Shown here: piece after piece, positions 36,226 through 45,146 of the stretch
Layout of the letters: each line of letters starts with the position of its first letter
Position numbering within the stretch: the first letter of the stretch is position 1
From: Stenotrophomonas africana
GTDB taxonomy: Bacteria > Pseudomonadota > Gammaproteobacteria > Xanthomonadales > Xanthomonadaceae
Length of the DNA stretch: 64,000 nucleotides
Assembly (NCBI RefSeq): GCF_013004645.1
Contig: NZ_JABEME010000003.1
Coordinates: 248,001-312,000, forward strand
Direction of reading: 5' to 3'
Notes under the pieces: generated by a model
Told to the model about the DNA's origin: nothing
Database searches by the model: none
What the model saw: only the letters and a program-made list of their open reading frames with translations
Position numbers and translations under genes: made by a program

Positions 36226-36545
36226 ACACCGCCGCTGATCTTCCCGTGTTCGCCGGCCGCCGCTTCCGCGTCAGCTATGACGGGCTGGCCGCCGACAATG
36301 TCTACAGCGCCGATGGCCGCCACGTGCAGTACGCCATCGTCTCCGGCGCCTATGCCGGTGCGCAGGGCGAAGCTGCCTGTGAGTGGCAGCGGATCAGCGA
36401 AGGGGTCTATGCCATTTCGTGGCAGGAAGCCGATGGCGCTACGGTCGTGCATGTCGACGATTTCGTGGGTGGGCGTTCGCTGGCCTGGTTCACCGCCACC
36501 GATGGCAGTTTCCATCGCATGCAAGGGCCGCTGGCAGCGCTGTGA
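36222..36545 (+). CDS. MoaF-like small beta-barrel protein
   Basis: A 107-residue protein rich in beta-strands, with the pattern FAGRRFRVSYDG, CEWQRISEGVYAISWQEADG, ATVVHVDDFVGGRSLAWFTA. This is typical of the MoaF or MoaF-related (lipocalin-like) domain that is common beside phenol and amine catabolic genes. There is no signal peptide. The start overlaps the cyclase stop by four bases. Role unknown; it may bind a product or act as a small cyclase/isomerase. Confidence 0.7.
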   Translation: MNTAADLPVFAGRRFRVSYDGLAADNVYSADGRHVQYAIVSGAYAGAQGEAACEWQRISEGVYAISWQEADGATVVHVDDFVGGRSLAWFTATDGSFHRMQGPLAAL

Positions 36546-36568
36546 TGCCGGCCAGCGGCCGGCACTAC
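36544..36568. repeat. Single SMAG-type palindrome
   Basis: GATGCCGGCCAGCGGCCGGC at 36544, followed by ACTAC. It is a single palindrome directly at the end of the MoaF-like gene, with its first bases inside the TGA stop region. It probably ends the dkgB operon before copC. Confidence 0.75.
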
Positions 36569-36672
36569 CTTGTTGGTGGGCCGAACATTACAGATCGGTA
36601 ATGTGCGGGTCAGGGCAGCGAAAGGCGCTGCCCTCCACCCTGTGGGCCACGTCTTCCACAGGTGTCCCGCGC

Positions 36673-37050
36673 ATGACCCGCCCCCTGCTCCGCTCCACCA
36701 CCCTTGTTCTTCTCCTGTCCGGCCTCGCGGCTGCGCCGCTGGCGCTGGCCCATCCCAGCCTGGTGCGCTCGACGCCGGCCGCCGACGCCACCATTGCCCC
36801 GGCGAGCGAGATCGCGCTGCAGTTCAGCGAGAAGGTGATGCCGCGTGCCACCCGCATCGAGCTGAGCATGGACCATGGCCGCATGAAGATGGCCATGCCC
36901 ACCACCGCGCAGGAGCTCTCCGAAGATGGCCACACCCTGCGTGCGCGCTTCGCCACGCCGCTGCCGGCAGGCAGCTACGCACTGCAGTGGCGCGCGGTCG
37001 GCCAGGACAGCCACCCGATCACTGGCACGTACCGTTTCACCGTGAAGTAA
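36673..37050 (+). CDS. copC: Periplasmic copper-binding protein CopC
   Basis: A 125-residue periplasmic protein. Signal cleavage falls after ALA, giving mature N-terminal H27 (HPSLVRSTPAADA), the Cu(II) ligand of CopC. The second site residues D112 and H114 lie in GQDSHPITGTYRF. A Met-rich stretch (MDHGRMKMAMP) may hold Cu(I). The copD gene follows after 10 bp and a CusRS-type pair after that, forming a copper cassette. Confidence 0.93.
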   Translation: MTRPLLRSTTLVLLLSGLAAAPLALAHPSLVRSTPAADATIAPASEIALQFSEKVMPRATRIELSMDHGRMKMAMPTTAQELSEDGHTLRARFATPLPAGSYALQWRAVGQDSHPITGTYRFTVK

Positions 37051-37060
37051 GACTGCCGTC

Positions 37061-37945
37061 GTGGCCGAGCTCTCGCCGTATGCGCTGCGGCTGGCGCTGT
37101 ACCTGGTGCTGATGCTGCTGTTCGGGCGGCTGCTGTTCGTCCGTCCGAGGCTGCCGCGTGGCGTCTCGCTGGGGCTCGCCCTGATCGCGTTGGCCTTGGT
37201 GGTCACCGATGCCATCACCCGGTTGTCCGGTGTCCTCGGCATCGCGCCGGCCGACATCGACCCTGCAACGGCGCACTGGTTCCTCACCGGTACGCCGGTG
37301 GGTAAAGCCGGCCTGCTGCGTACCGTGGCGGTGCTGGCGATGCTGCCCCTGCTGGCATTCGCCACGCCGCTGCAGAGCCTGCGCCGCGTGGCCCTGCTCG
37401 CATTGTCTGCCACGGCGTTGGCCAGCCTGTCCTGGAACGGCCATGCCGCTGCGGGGGATGGGTTCGGTGGCACGCTGCGGCTGCTGGCCGGCATCGTGCA
37501 CCTGCTGGCCGCCGGCGCCTGGGTCGGTGCGATCGCCGCCATTCTGCAGCTGGCGCTGCGTCCACAAGGCCTGCACCTGCGCGAACGCACCCATGCACTG
37601 TGGCAGGCCGCCCACAGCTTCGCCCTGCCCGGCACGGTCATCGTCGCCACCCTGGCGATGACCGGCACCTATACCTATGTCGATCTCGGAGGGTCCGTGC
37701 AGACCCTGACCGGTACCGCACACGGGCGCTGGCTGCTGCTCAAGCTGGCCCTGGTGGGCGGCATGCTGGGGCTCGCAGCGTTGCATCGCTGGCGATTGGT
37801 ACCGGCCTTGGCCACCTCCATCCGCGAAGGCTGGCAACCGCGGCCACTACGCTCCCTGCGCCACAGCCTGGCCTGCGAGTCGGCCTTGGCGCTGCTGGTG
37901 CTGGCCTGCGTGGCGGTGCTTGGTACGCTGGACCCGTTGGCGTGA
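37061..37945 (+). CDS. copD: Copper-resistance membrane protein CopD
   Basis: A 294-residue inner-membrane protein with about eight helices and the CopD-family histidines (SWNGHAAAGDGFGG, LAGIVHLLAAGAWVGAI, and AAHSFALPGTVIVATLAMTG). It is thought to take up copper into the cytoplasm with CopC. The start is a GTG at 37061, since no ATG lies in a suitable place; upstream sequence is only weakly ribosome-binding. It is the middle gene of copC-copD-regulator-kinase. Confidence 0.9.
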   Translation: MAELSPYALRLALYLVLMLLFGRLLFVRPRLPRGVSLGLALIALALVVTDAITRLSGVLGIAPADIDPATAHWFLTGTPVGKAGLLRTVAVLAMLPLLAFATPLQSLRRVALLALSATALASLSWNGHAAAGDGFGGTLRLLAGIVHLLAAGAWVGAIAAILQLALRPQGLHLRERTHALWQAAHSFALPGTVIVATLAMTGTYTYVDLGGSVQTLTGTAHGRWLLLKLALVGGMLGLAALHRWRLVPALATSIREGWQPRPLRSLRHSLACESALALLVLACVAVLGTLDPLA

Positions 37946-37990
37946 GCCTGCGCAGCCAGCCCACGTGCAAGCTGCGATGATGGGCGCATC

Positions 37991-38689
37991 ATGAAACTGC
38001 TGATCGTCGAAGACGAACCCAAGACCGGCAACTACCTGCGCCAGGGCCTGATCGAGGCCGGCTACGTGGTCGATCTCGCCTGCAACGGCGTCGACGGGCT
38101 GCACCTGGCCGGCAGCGGCGAGTACCAGCTGGTCATCCTCGACGTGATGCTGCCCGGCCTGGATGGCTGGAGCGTGCTGTCACGGCTGCGCGAGGCCGGA
38201 TGGCAGGTGCCGGTGCTGTTCCTGACCGCACGCAGCAGCATCGCCGACCGCGTGCAGGGCCTGGAGCTGGGCGCGGATGACTACCTGGCCAAACCATTCG
38301 CCTTCGCCGAGCTGCTGGCGCGCGTGCGCACCCTGCTGCGTCGCGGCCAGGCACTGCCGCAGGCCGAGCGCATCGTCATCGCCGACCTGGTGGTGGACAC
38401 CCTGCGCCGGCGGGTCGAACGCAGCGGCCAGCGCATCCCCCTCAGCCAGAAGGAATACACCCTGCTGGAACTGCTGGCGCGCCGACGTGGTGAAGTACTG
38501 CCTCGCTCGCTGATCGCATCGCAGGTGTGGGACATGAACTTCGATAGCGACACCAACGTGATCGACGTGGCGATCCGTCGCCTGCGCGCGAAGATCGACG
38601 ATGACTTCGATGCCAAGCTGATCGTCACCGTGCGCGGCATGGGCTACGTGCTCGAGGCGCCGGACGACGGCGCAGTGCACAGCGGATGA
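37991..38689 (+). CDS. Heavy-metal response regulator (CusR/CopR-like)
   Basis: A 232-residue OmpR-family regulator. The receiver domain has E7/D8, phosphoacceptor D51 ([13 protein letters not shown]) and K101, and the winged helix ends with VRGMGYVLE. It is a close relative of the regulator at 72..761 (same start motif MKLLIVEDE and same [12 protein letters not shown] recognition segment). It follows copD by 45 bp and overlaps the kinase by ATGA. Regulation of copCD and itself by copper is inferred. Confidence 0.92.
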   Translation: MKLLIVEDEPKTGNYLRQGLIEAGYVVDLACNGVDGLHLAGSGEYQLVILDVMLPGLDGWSVLSRLREAGWQVPVLFLTARSSIADRVQGLELGADDYLAKPFAFAELLARVRTLLRRGQALPQAERIVIADLVVDTLRRRVERSGQRIPLSQKEYTLLELLARRRGEVLPRSLIASQVWDMNFDSDTNVIDVAIRRLRAKIDDDFDAKLIVTVRGMGYVLEAPDDGAVHSG

Positions 38690-40053
38690 GCCTGCGTCGT
38701 TCCATCGCGGTACGGCTGACACTGCTGTTCGCCACCGTGGCCACGCTGGTACTGGCTGCATTGGGCGTGGCGATCTATGTCAGCGCCCGCCACGACCTGG
38801 TGGCCCAGGACTTCATTGAACTGGAAAACAAGGTTGCGCTGATCCGTGACCTGGCCGGCAATGGAGCTGCTTCCGAGCGCGGGCAGCGATTGGCAGAGGC
38901 GCTGGGCCACCATCCAGATATCGCCTTCCATATTGTTGATGGGAGCGGCGCGGTGCTCTTCTCCACCGCACCGACACTGTTGCGCCAGCATGCACGCGGC
39001 CAACCGATCGACGCCGCGCCACGCCGGCACGACTGGATCCTCACTGATGGCCGCTGCATGCATGCCCTGCACCTGCGCCAGACGCTGGCCGACGGCAGCC
39101 AGCTGGTCATCCTGCTGGCCATCGATGACAACCGCCATGCCGATTTCCTGCAGCGCTTCCGCCATCTGCTGGCGATCGCGATCATCGGCGCCGCCGTGGC
39201 CAGCAGCCTGCTCGGCGGTTATGTGGTGCGGCGTACGCTGCGACCGCTGCGCACGCTGGCCGATGAAGCCCGGCAGATCACCGCCGGCCGCCTGCAGCGG
39301 CGCTTGAGCGCACGCAGCGCCCCGGCCGAGCTGGAACAGCTGGCGCAGACCCTGAACGGCATGCTGGCACGGCTGCAGCAGGATTTCGCGCGGCTGACCG
39401 AATTCTCTGGTGATCTCGCCCACGAGCTGCGCACGCCGATCACCAACATGCTGACCCAGGTGCAGGTGGTGCTGGCCCACCCGCGCAGCAACGAGGCCTA
39501 TCGCGAGACGCTGGCGTCGTGTGCCGAGGAACTGCAGCAGCTGGCGCAGACCGTGGGCGACCTGCTGTACCTGGCGCAGGCCGAAGCGCCGGGGGCACTG
39601 CCTTCGCGCGAGCCGGTGGCGCTGGATAAGGTGGTGGATTCACTGCTGGAGTTCTACGACCTGCTGGCCGAGGACCGGCAGTTGACCCTGCGCCGCGAAG
39701 GTGTGGCGAGCGTGGAAGGCAACCGCTTGATGCTGCACCGGGCGATTGCCAACCTGCTGTCCAACGCGTTGAAGCACGCAGCCGTGGGCAGCGAAGTGCG
39801 GGTGCGGCTGGTCGAGGCCGATGGCGTGTGCAGGGTCAGCGTGCACAACGTCGGCACGCCGATTTCCGCCGAAGCGCTGCCGCGCCTGTTCGATCGTTTC
39901 TACCGCGGCGAGCGTGGCCGCCACGAAGGTGCCGGACTGGGCCTGGCGATCACCCGCGCGATTGCACAGGCGCACGGCGGCAGCGTGAGTGTTGTGTCGG
40001 ATGGCACCGGCACCCTGTTCGAGCTGGTGCTGCCGGACGCCGCAGCCCGGTAG
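38686..40053 (+). CDS. Heavy-metal sensor histidine kinase (CusS/CopS-like)
   Basis: A 455-residue kinase. Helices lie at about residues 9-32 and 160-182, with a periplasmic sensor loop of about 125 residues between. A HAMP domain follows, then the HisKA H-box [17 protein letters not shown] (H246), the N-box [10 protein letters not shown] and G-box [12 protein letters not shown]. The [10 protein letters not shown] and [13 protein letters not shown] segments are typical of the heavy-metal kinase group. The sensor loop has a CMHALHL and several histidines that could bind copper. It is the last gene of the copper cassette; its TAG stop is in a SMAG repeat. Confidence 0.9.
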   Translation: MSLRRSIAVRLTLLFATVATLVLAALGVAIYVSARHDLVAQDFIELENKVALIRDLAGNGAASERGQRLAEALGHHPDIAFHIVDGSGAVLFSTAPTLLRQHARGQPIDAAPRRHDWILTDGRCMHALHLRQTLADGSQLVILLAIDDNRHADFLQRFRHLLAIAIIGAAVASSLLGGYVVRRTLRPLRTLADEARQITAGRLQRRLSARSAPAELEQLAQTLNGMLARLQQDFARLTEFSGDLAHELRTPITNMLTQVQVVLAHPRSNEAYRETLASCAEELQQLAQTVGDLLYLAQAEAPGALPSREPVALDKVVDSLLEFYDLLAEDRQLTLRREGVASVEGNRLMLHRAIANLLSNALKHAAVGSEVRVRLVEADGVCRVSVHNVGTPISAEALPRLFDRFYRGERGRHEGAGLGLAITRAIAQAHGGSVSVVSDGTGTLFELVLPDAAAR

Positions 40054-40122
40054 TGCCGGCCGCTGGCCGGCACTACCGGTGCACCAAGCGAATCGCAGTT
40101 GCCGGCCAGCGGCCGGCACTAC
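40050..40122. repeat. SMAG repeat dimer overlapping the CusS-like stop
   Basis: GTAGTGCCGGCCGCTGGCCG begins at 40050 and ends with GGCACTAC at 40076. A second palindrome spans 40099..40122. The first GTAG contributes the TAG stop of the kinase at 38686..40053. Confidence 0.8.
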
Positions 40123-40151
40123 CCCCCACACAGCCATTCCGTCGTGGCGTT

Positions 40152-41084
40152 TCAGGAGCGCCGCTTTGGTAATGCCGGCCGCTGGCCGGCAACCCCGGTC
40201 TGCTCGAACACCCCGGCCACCCAGTCGATGAACACCCGCAAGCGTGGCGACGGCGTGCGGTTGCGCGGGTAGACCAGGCTCAACGGGCTCGGCGTCGGCG
40301 GCATCTCGGGCAACAGCTCCACCAACTGCCCGCGCGCGATGTACGGGTCCATCCGGTAACGCGGCGCCTGGATGATGCCAAGGCCCGCCAGCGCGGCACC
40401 AAGGAACGCGTCCGCACCGGACACTCGCACCCGCGCCGGCAGCGGCACGTAGCGCACCTGCCCGCCCTGCTGGAACTCCAGCGGAATCAGCTGGCCGGTG
40501 GCGCTGGAGCGATAGCCAACCATTTCGTGGCCGTCCAGCAGGGACTCGATGCTGCCTGGCACGCCCTTGCCCTGCAGGTAACCCGGCGAGGCCACCGTGA
40601 CCTCGCGCAGCATCGTCAACCGGCGCGCCGCAAGATCGCTGTCGGCCAGCGTCCCCACCCGCAACGCCGCATCCACGCCTTCGCGCAGCAGGTCGACATA
40701 GCGGTCGCCTTCGCTGACCTCCAGCTCGATCTCCGGGTAGTGCTGCAGGAATTCCGGCAGGTGCGGGAACAGCAGGTGCCGGCCCAGCGTGCCATGCACG
40801 TCGATACGCAGCGGGCCGCGCGGCGGCGCGTCACGGAACGCGGCCTCGGCATCGTCCATGTCGGCGATCAGGCGCAGGCAACGGCCATAGAAGGCCTCGC
40901 CTTCCAGCGTCGGCACCACCAGCCGCGTGGTCCGGTGCAGCAGGCGCACGCCCAGCCGCTGTTCGAGCGCCTTGATCGCGTCGGTCACCGTGGCCCGCGG
41001 CAGGCCCAGGTCCTCGGAGGCCCGGGTGAAGCTGCGGCGCTCGACGATACGGACGAAGGCGCGCATGGCCGTGAAGCGGTCCAT
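40152..41084 (-). CDS. LysR-family regulator with a repeat-encoded C-terminus
   Basis: A 310-residue LysR regulator. The helix-turn-helix lies at about residues 3-60 (SFTRASEDLGLPRATVTDAI, with HRTTRLVVPTLEGE) and the effector domain at about 90-295. The last residues (AGQRPALP, before KRRS) are encoded by a SMAG palindrome at 40169..40193, so a repeat has inserted into the 3' end and replaced the original tail. It is divergent from the SDR gene; the T-N11-A box between them is the likely binding site. Confidence 0.87.
   Translation of the reverse strand: MDRFTAMRAFVRIVERRSFTRASEDLGLPRATVTDAIKALEQRLGVRLLHRTTRLVVPTLEGEAFYGRCLRLIADMDDAEAAFRDAPPRGPLRIDVHGTLGRHLLFPHLPEFLQHYPEIELEVSEGDRYVDLLREGVDAALRVGTLADSDLAARRLTMLREVTVASPGYLQGKGVPGSIESLLDGHEMVGYRSSATGQLIPLEFQQGGQVRYVPLPARVRVSGADAFLGAALAGLGIIQAPRYRMDPYIARGQLVELLPEMPPTPSPLSLVYPRNRTPSPRLRVFIDWVAGVFEQTGVAGQRPALPKRRS
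40169..40193. repeat. SMAG palindrome inside the LysR 3' coding end
   Basis: GGTAATGCCGGCCGCTGGCC and its mirror sit within the LysR reading frame and encode part of its C-terminus. The palindromic core is GCCGGCCGCTGGCCGGC. Confidence 0.75.
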
Positions 41085-41109
41085 TGTTCGGTTGTCCGGA
41101 TGATGTTGA

Positions 41110-41130
41110 CGGATTATGCAGGATTATCCG
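41110..41130. promoter_or_regulatory. LysR-type T-N11-A box
   Basis: CGGAT-N11-ATCCG is a perfect 5-bp inverted repeat with the spacing of a LysR-family T-N11-A recognition site. It lies in the 106-bp gap between the LysR gene (start 41084) and the divergent SDR gene (start 41191). A related half-site, TCCGGAT, lies just upstream at about 41095..41101. Confidence 0.5.
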
Positions 41131-41190
41131 AAAAGACAATGTCGCGAAGATGGCCCTGCGCCACTCCGGCGTGCCCTGCTGGAAGCCACC

Positions 41191-41934
41191 ATGACCCTCC
41201 CCCCCGCCCGCTCTGTCGCCCTGGTCACCGGCGGTTCCCGTGGCATCGGCGCGGCCATCTCCCGCCGCCTGGCTGCCTATGGCCACGCGGTCGCCATCAA
41301 CTATGCGGGGCGCCGCGACGACGCCGAAGCCTTGGCTGCCGAACTCAACGCGGCCGGTGCGCAGGCCATCGCGTTGCAGGCCGATGTGGCCGATTCACAG
41401 GCGGTCAACCAGCTGTTCGACGCCATCGAGGCCCGTTTCGGCGGCATCGACGTGGTGGTCAACAGCGCCGGCGTATTGCAGCTGGCGCCGCTGGCCGACA
41501 GCGACGACGCGCTGTTCGAGCGGGTGATCGGCATCAACCTCAGGGGCGCCTTCAACGTGCTGCGCGAAAGCGCGCGACGGGTGCGCGATGGTGGCCGGCT
41601 GATCATCCTGTCCACCAGCGTGGTCGGTATCAAGCTGGAGAACTACAGCGTGTATGCCGCCAGCAAGGCAGCGGTGGAGACGATGGGCGCGATTCTCAGC
41701 AAGGAGCTGCGCGGGCGCAACATCACCGTGAACGCAGTGGCGCCGGGCCCGACCGCCACCGACCTGTTCCTGGACGGCAAGTCACCGGAACTGATCGAGC
41801 GGCTGGCGAAGATGAACCCCCTGGAGCGGCTGGGTACGCCGGAGGACATCGCCGGTGCGGTTGCGTTCCTGGCAGGCACCGATGGCGGGTGGATCAATGG
41901 CCAGGTGCTGCGCGCCAACGGCGGGATGGTGTAG
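41191..41934 (+). CDS. Short-chain dehydrogenase/reductase
   Basis: A 247-residue classical SDR. The cofactor motif TGGSRGIG lies at 13-20, NSAG at 91-94, and the catalytic residues are S143, Y155 and K159 (YAASK). The N-terminal Arg after the glycine motif and the RRD segment after strand 2 suggest NADP(H). I use the ATG at 41191, which has GGAAG upstream; an in-frame start at 41116 is less likely. It is divergent from the LysR gene, its probable regulator. The substrate is unknown. Confidence 0.88.
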   Translation: MTLPPARSVALVTGGSRGIGAAISRRLAAYGHAVAINYAGRRDDAEALAAELNAAGAQAIALQADVADSQAVNQLFDAIEARFGGIDVVVNSAGVLQLAPLADSDDALFERVIGINLRGAFNVLRESARRVRDGGRLIILSTSVVGIKLENYSVYAASKAAVETMGAILSKELRGRNITVNAVAPGPTATDLFLDGKSPELIERLAKMNPLERLGTPEDIAGAVAFLAGTDGGWINGQVLRANGGMV

Positions 41935-41990
41935 ATCGCGCGGCCGGCTTCCACGCATGGCGTGGATCGCATCTGCGCATGTCGCGGGGG

Positions 41991-42061
41991 GTAGAGCCGA
42001 GCCCATGCTCGGCTGCTCTCCGCGCAAAGGCCAGAAGCAGCCGAGCATGGCTCGGCTCTAC
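41991..42061. repeat. SMAG repeat dimer
   Basis: GTAGAGCCGAGCCCATGCTC begins at 41991, and the mirrored arm ends at 42061 with CTCTAC. It lies between the convergent SDR and CzcA genes. Confidence 0.82.
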
Positions 42062-42068
42062 ATTATCG

Positions 42069-45000
42069 TCAGCCCGCGCGGGCCTCGCGGCGCCGGTGTA
42101 CCCAGTAATACAGCGTGGGCAATACCAGCAGGGTCAGCAGCATTGCCGACAGCAGGCCACCGATCACCACCACCGCCAGCGGTTTCTGGGTCTCGGCACC
42201 GATCGCATGCGAGGTGGCCATCGGCAGCAGGCCGAACATCGCCAGCAGTGCGGTCATCAGCACGGTACGCAGGCGCTGCAGCGAACCCTGTACCACCGAC
42301 TGCAGCAGATCCATGCCCTGCTGTCGCAGCTGCGCGAAGCGACTGAGCATGACCACCCCGTTCAGCACCGCTTGCCCGAACAATGCAATGAAACCGATCG
42401 CCGCCGACACCGACAGCGGGATGCCGGTCAACCACAGGGCGAGGATGCCGCCGATCATCGCCAGCGGCACGTTGGCCAGGATCAGCGCGGCGCTGCTTAT
42501 GTCCTTGAAGGCATCGAACAGCAGCACGAAGATGATCAGCACCGACAGCGGGATCACCCAGCCCAGCCGCTTCATTGCACGTTGCTGGTTCTCGAACTCG
42601 CCGGACCATTCCAGCCGGTAGCCTTCCGGCAGCTGCACGCTGGCATCCACGCGCGTGCGCATATCGGCCACCACGCTGCCCATGTCGCGGCCGGCGATGA
42701 AGATGCTCACCGCCTTCACCCGCTGCGCGTTCTCGCGCGAGATGTTGATCGCGCCGCTGGCCATGCGGAAATCAGCTACGTCGGACAGCGTCACGGCATG
42801 ACCGTCACCGATGCCGACCGGCACCGTGCGCAGCCGTTGCAGGTCCCGGTCGGCGTCGTCCAGGCGCAGCGTGATCGGGAACTTGCGGTCGCCCTCCCAC
42901 AGCTCGCCGACCTGGCGCCCGCCCAGCGCAGTCTCGATCACCTCGTCGATGTCGCGCACGTTCAGGCCATAGCGTGCGGCACGGTCACGGTCGATCTCGA
43001 TCTGCAGCTGCGGCAACGACCCGTCGCGGTCGATGAAGGCGCTCTCCACGCCCTCCACGCCACGTACCTGGCCCAGAATCGTCTGTGCCTGCTGGTTCAG
43101 CACGTCAAGATCCGAGCCACTGACCTTGATCACCACCTGGCCCTTGATCTGCGAGATGCTCTCCAGGATGTTGTCGCGCACCGGCTGCGAGATCGAGAAC
43201 TCCGGCCCCGGAATGCGCTGCTCCAGCGTGCGCTGCAGGTCGCTCACCAGCTGCCGCTTGTCCACCCCCTTCGGCCACTCCTTCTCCGGCTTCAACGCCA
43301 CCAGCGCCTCGATCTGGTTGGCGCCCTTGGCATCGGAGCCGTCTTCCGGGCGCCCCAGCTTGGCCACCACCGTCGACACCTGCGGGAAGGTGCCGACCAG
43401 CTCACGGATGCGCCGCGACTGCTGCTGCGCCTCGGCCAGGCTGGTGCTGGGGTCGAGGGTGGCGGTCAACCAGATCGAGCCTTCGTCCAGCTCGGGCAGG
43501 AACTCCGAACCCAGGCGGGTACCCAGTGCCAGCGTGCCGACCAGCAGCGCGACCGCAGTCAGCACCACCGCACGCGGGCGAGCCAGTGCGCGCTCCAGTA
43601 CCGGCCGATACCAGCCGGTCAGGCGGTCCATCAGCGGATTGCCGTCGCGCATGCGGTCGCGCCGCAGCCACCAGTAGCAGAACAACGGCACCACGGTCAG
43701 CGCCAGGATCAATGCACCGATCAACGCCGAAGTCACCGAATAAGCCATCGGCGCGAACATGCGGCCCTCCTGGCGCTGCAGGGTGAAGATCGGGATGTGT
43801 GCGGCGATGATGATCAACATCGAGAAGAACGTCGGCCGCCCCACTTCCGATGCGGCTGAAAGAATGGTCGAGAACCGTGTCTTCCGGTCGGCCGCAGGGG
43901 GCAGCTTCGACAATCGCGAGACGATGTGCTCGGTGACGATCACTGCGCCATCGATGATGATGCCGAAGTCCATCGCACCCAACGACAGCAGGTTGGCCGG
44001 TACGCCCCACAGATGCAGGCCGAGGAAGGTCGACAGCAGCGCAAGCGGCATCATCGCCGCCACGATCAGTGCGGCGCGGGCGTTGTACAGGAACAGCCAC
44101 AGCACCAGGAACACCAGCACCGCGCCTTCCAGCAGGTTGCGGAAGACGGTTTGCAGCGTGGTCGAGACCAGCCACGAGCGGTCGTAGAACGGCTCGATGC
44201 TGACCCCATGCGGCAGCTGGTTGGCTTCGATCTCCGCGATGCGCGCATGCAGGGCGTCGAGCACGTCGGACGGATTCTCGCCCTTGCGCATCAGCACCAT
44301 GCCGAACACCGCATCGTCATTGTCGTCCTGGCCGACCAGGCCCTGCCGGGGCAGGCCGGTGTCGGCGATGCCGGCCAGGTCACGCACCAGGATCGGCGTG
44401 CCCCCGCGCTGTGCGACCACCACATTGCCGATGTCGGCCGGCGAGCGCATCAGGCCCACGCCGCGGATCAGGAACTGCTGCTGGCCGCGTTCGACATAAC
44501 CGCCACCCGCATTCGAGCTGCCCTTCTCCAACGCCTCGGCGAACTCACCCAGGCTGATGCCGCGGTCGCGGAGCTTGTCCAGGTCCGGCTTGACCTGGAA
44601 GGTGCGCGCGAAGCCGCCGAAACTGATCACATCGGCCACGCCCGGCACGGTGCGCAGGCTGCGCTCCATCGTCCATTCCTGCACGGTGCGCAGCTGGGTC
44701 GGCGTCATGTGCGGGCCTTTCAGCACATAACGGTAGATCTCACCTACCGCCGAACTCATCGCCTCCAGTTCCGGCGATACCCCTTCCGGCAGCTCCACGC
44801 CCTGCAGGCGCTCCAGCACCTGCTGGCGCGCGAAGTAGTCATCGGCCTTGTCGTCGAAGGTCAGGATGATCATCGACAGGCCGAACTGCGTATGCGAGAA
44901 CACCCGCACCGAATGCGGAATACCGGACAGCGCCACTTCCAGCGGCATCGTCACCTCGCGCTCCACCTCTTCGGCCGCGCGCCCAGGGTGCAGCGATACC

Positions 45001-45146
45001 ACTGTCACCTGGGTATCGGACACATCCGGAAAGGCCTCCACAGGCAGCACGCGGAACGCGGCAATGCCAGCGCCGATGAACAGCAACAGTGCGAGCATCA
45101 CCATCAACGGCTGGCGCAGGCAGTAGGCAATCAGGCGATCGATCAT
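42069..45146 (-). CDS. czcA: Heavy-metal RND efflux pump CzcA/CusA family
   Basis: A 1025-residue inner-membrane proton/cation antiporter. The metal-RND motif in helix 4 reads DFGIIIDGAVIVTEH (D393, the first residue), the class that exports Zn, Co, Cd or Ni, rather than the Cu/Ag class. The N-terminus IAYCLRQPLMVMLALLLFIG and the PDVSDTQVTVVSLHPGRAAE segment are typical of the CzcA family. It overlaps the czcB-type gene by ATGA, and czcC lies before that, giving a leftward czcCBA operon. Metal specificity within the group is inferred. Confidence 0.93.
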   Translation of the reverse strand: MIDRLIAYCLRQPLMVMLALLLFIGAGIAAFRVLPVEAFPDVSDTQVTVVSLHPGRAAEEVEREVTMPLEVALSGIPHSVRVFSHTQFGLSMIILTFDDKADDYFARQQVLERLQGVELPEGVSPELEAMSSAVGEIYRYVLKGPHMTPTQLRTVQEWTMERSLRTVPGVADVISFGGFARTFQVKPDLDKLRDRGISLGEFAEALEKGSSNAGGGYVERGQQQFLIRGVGLMRSPADIGNVVVAQRGGTPILVRDLAGIADTGLPRQGLVGQDDNDDAVFGMVLMRKGENPSDVLDALHARIAEIEANQLPHGVSIEPFYDRSWLVSTTLQTVFRNLLEGAVLVFLVLWLFLYNARAALIVAAMMPLALLSTFLGLHLWGVPANLLSLGAMDFGIIIDGAVIVTEHIVSRLSKLPPAADRKTRFSTILSAASEVGRPTFFSMLIIIAAHIPIFTLQRQEGRMFAPMAYSVTSALIGALILALTVVPLFCYWWLRRDRMRDGNPLMDRLTGWYRPVLERALARPRAVVLTAVALLVGTLALGTRLGSEFLPELDEGSIWLTATLDPSTSLAEAQQQSRRIRELVGTFPQVSTVVAKLGRPEDGSDAKGANQIEALVALKPEKEWPKGVDKRQLVSDLQRTLEQRIPGPEFSISQPVRDNILESISQIKGQVVIKVSGSDLDVLNQQAQTILGQVRGVEGVESAFIDRDGSLPQLQIEIDRDRAARYGLNVRDIDEVIETALGGRQVGELWEGDRKFPITLRLDDADRDLQRLRTVPVGIGDGHAVTLSDVADFRMASGAINISRENAQRVKAVSIFIAGRDMGSVVADMRTRVDASVQLPEGYRLEWSGEFENQQRAMKRLGWVIPLSVLIIFVLLFDAFKDISSAALILANVPLAMIGGILALWLTGIPLSVSAAIGFIALFGQAVLNGVVMLSRFAQLRQQGMDLLQSVVQGSLQRLRTVLMTALLAMFGLLPMATSHAIGAETQKPLAVVVIGGLLSAMLLTLLVLPTLYYWVHRRREARAG

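Noticed and set aside
40527..43859. A very long plus-strand open frame (over 1100 codons) opposite the LysR, SDR and czcA genes.
   Set aside because: It is antisense to well-supported genes, rich in His, Gln and Arg as expected from reversed GC-rich codons, and has no domain or ribosome-binding site. It is a codon-bias shadow.
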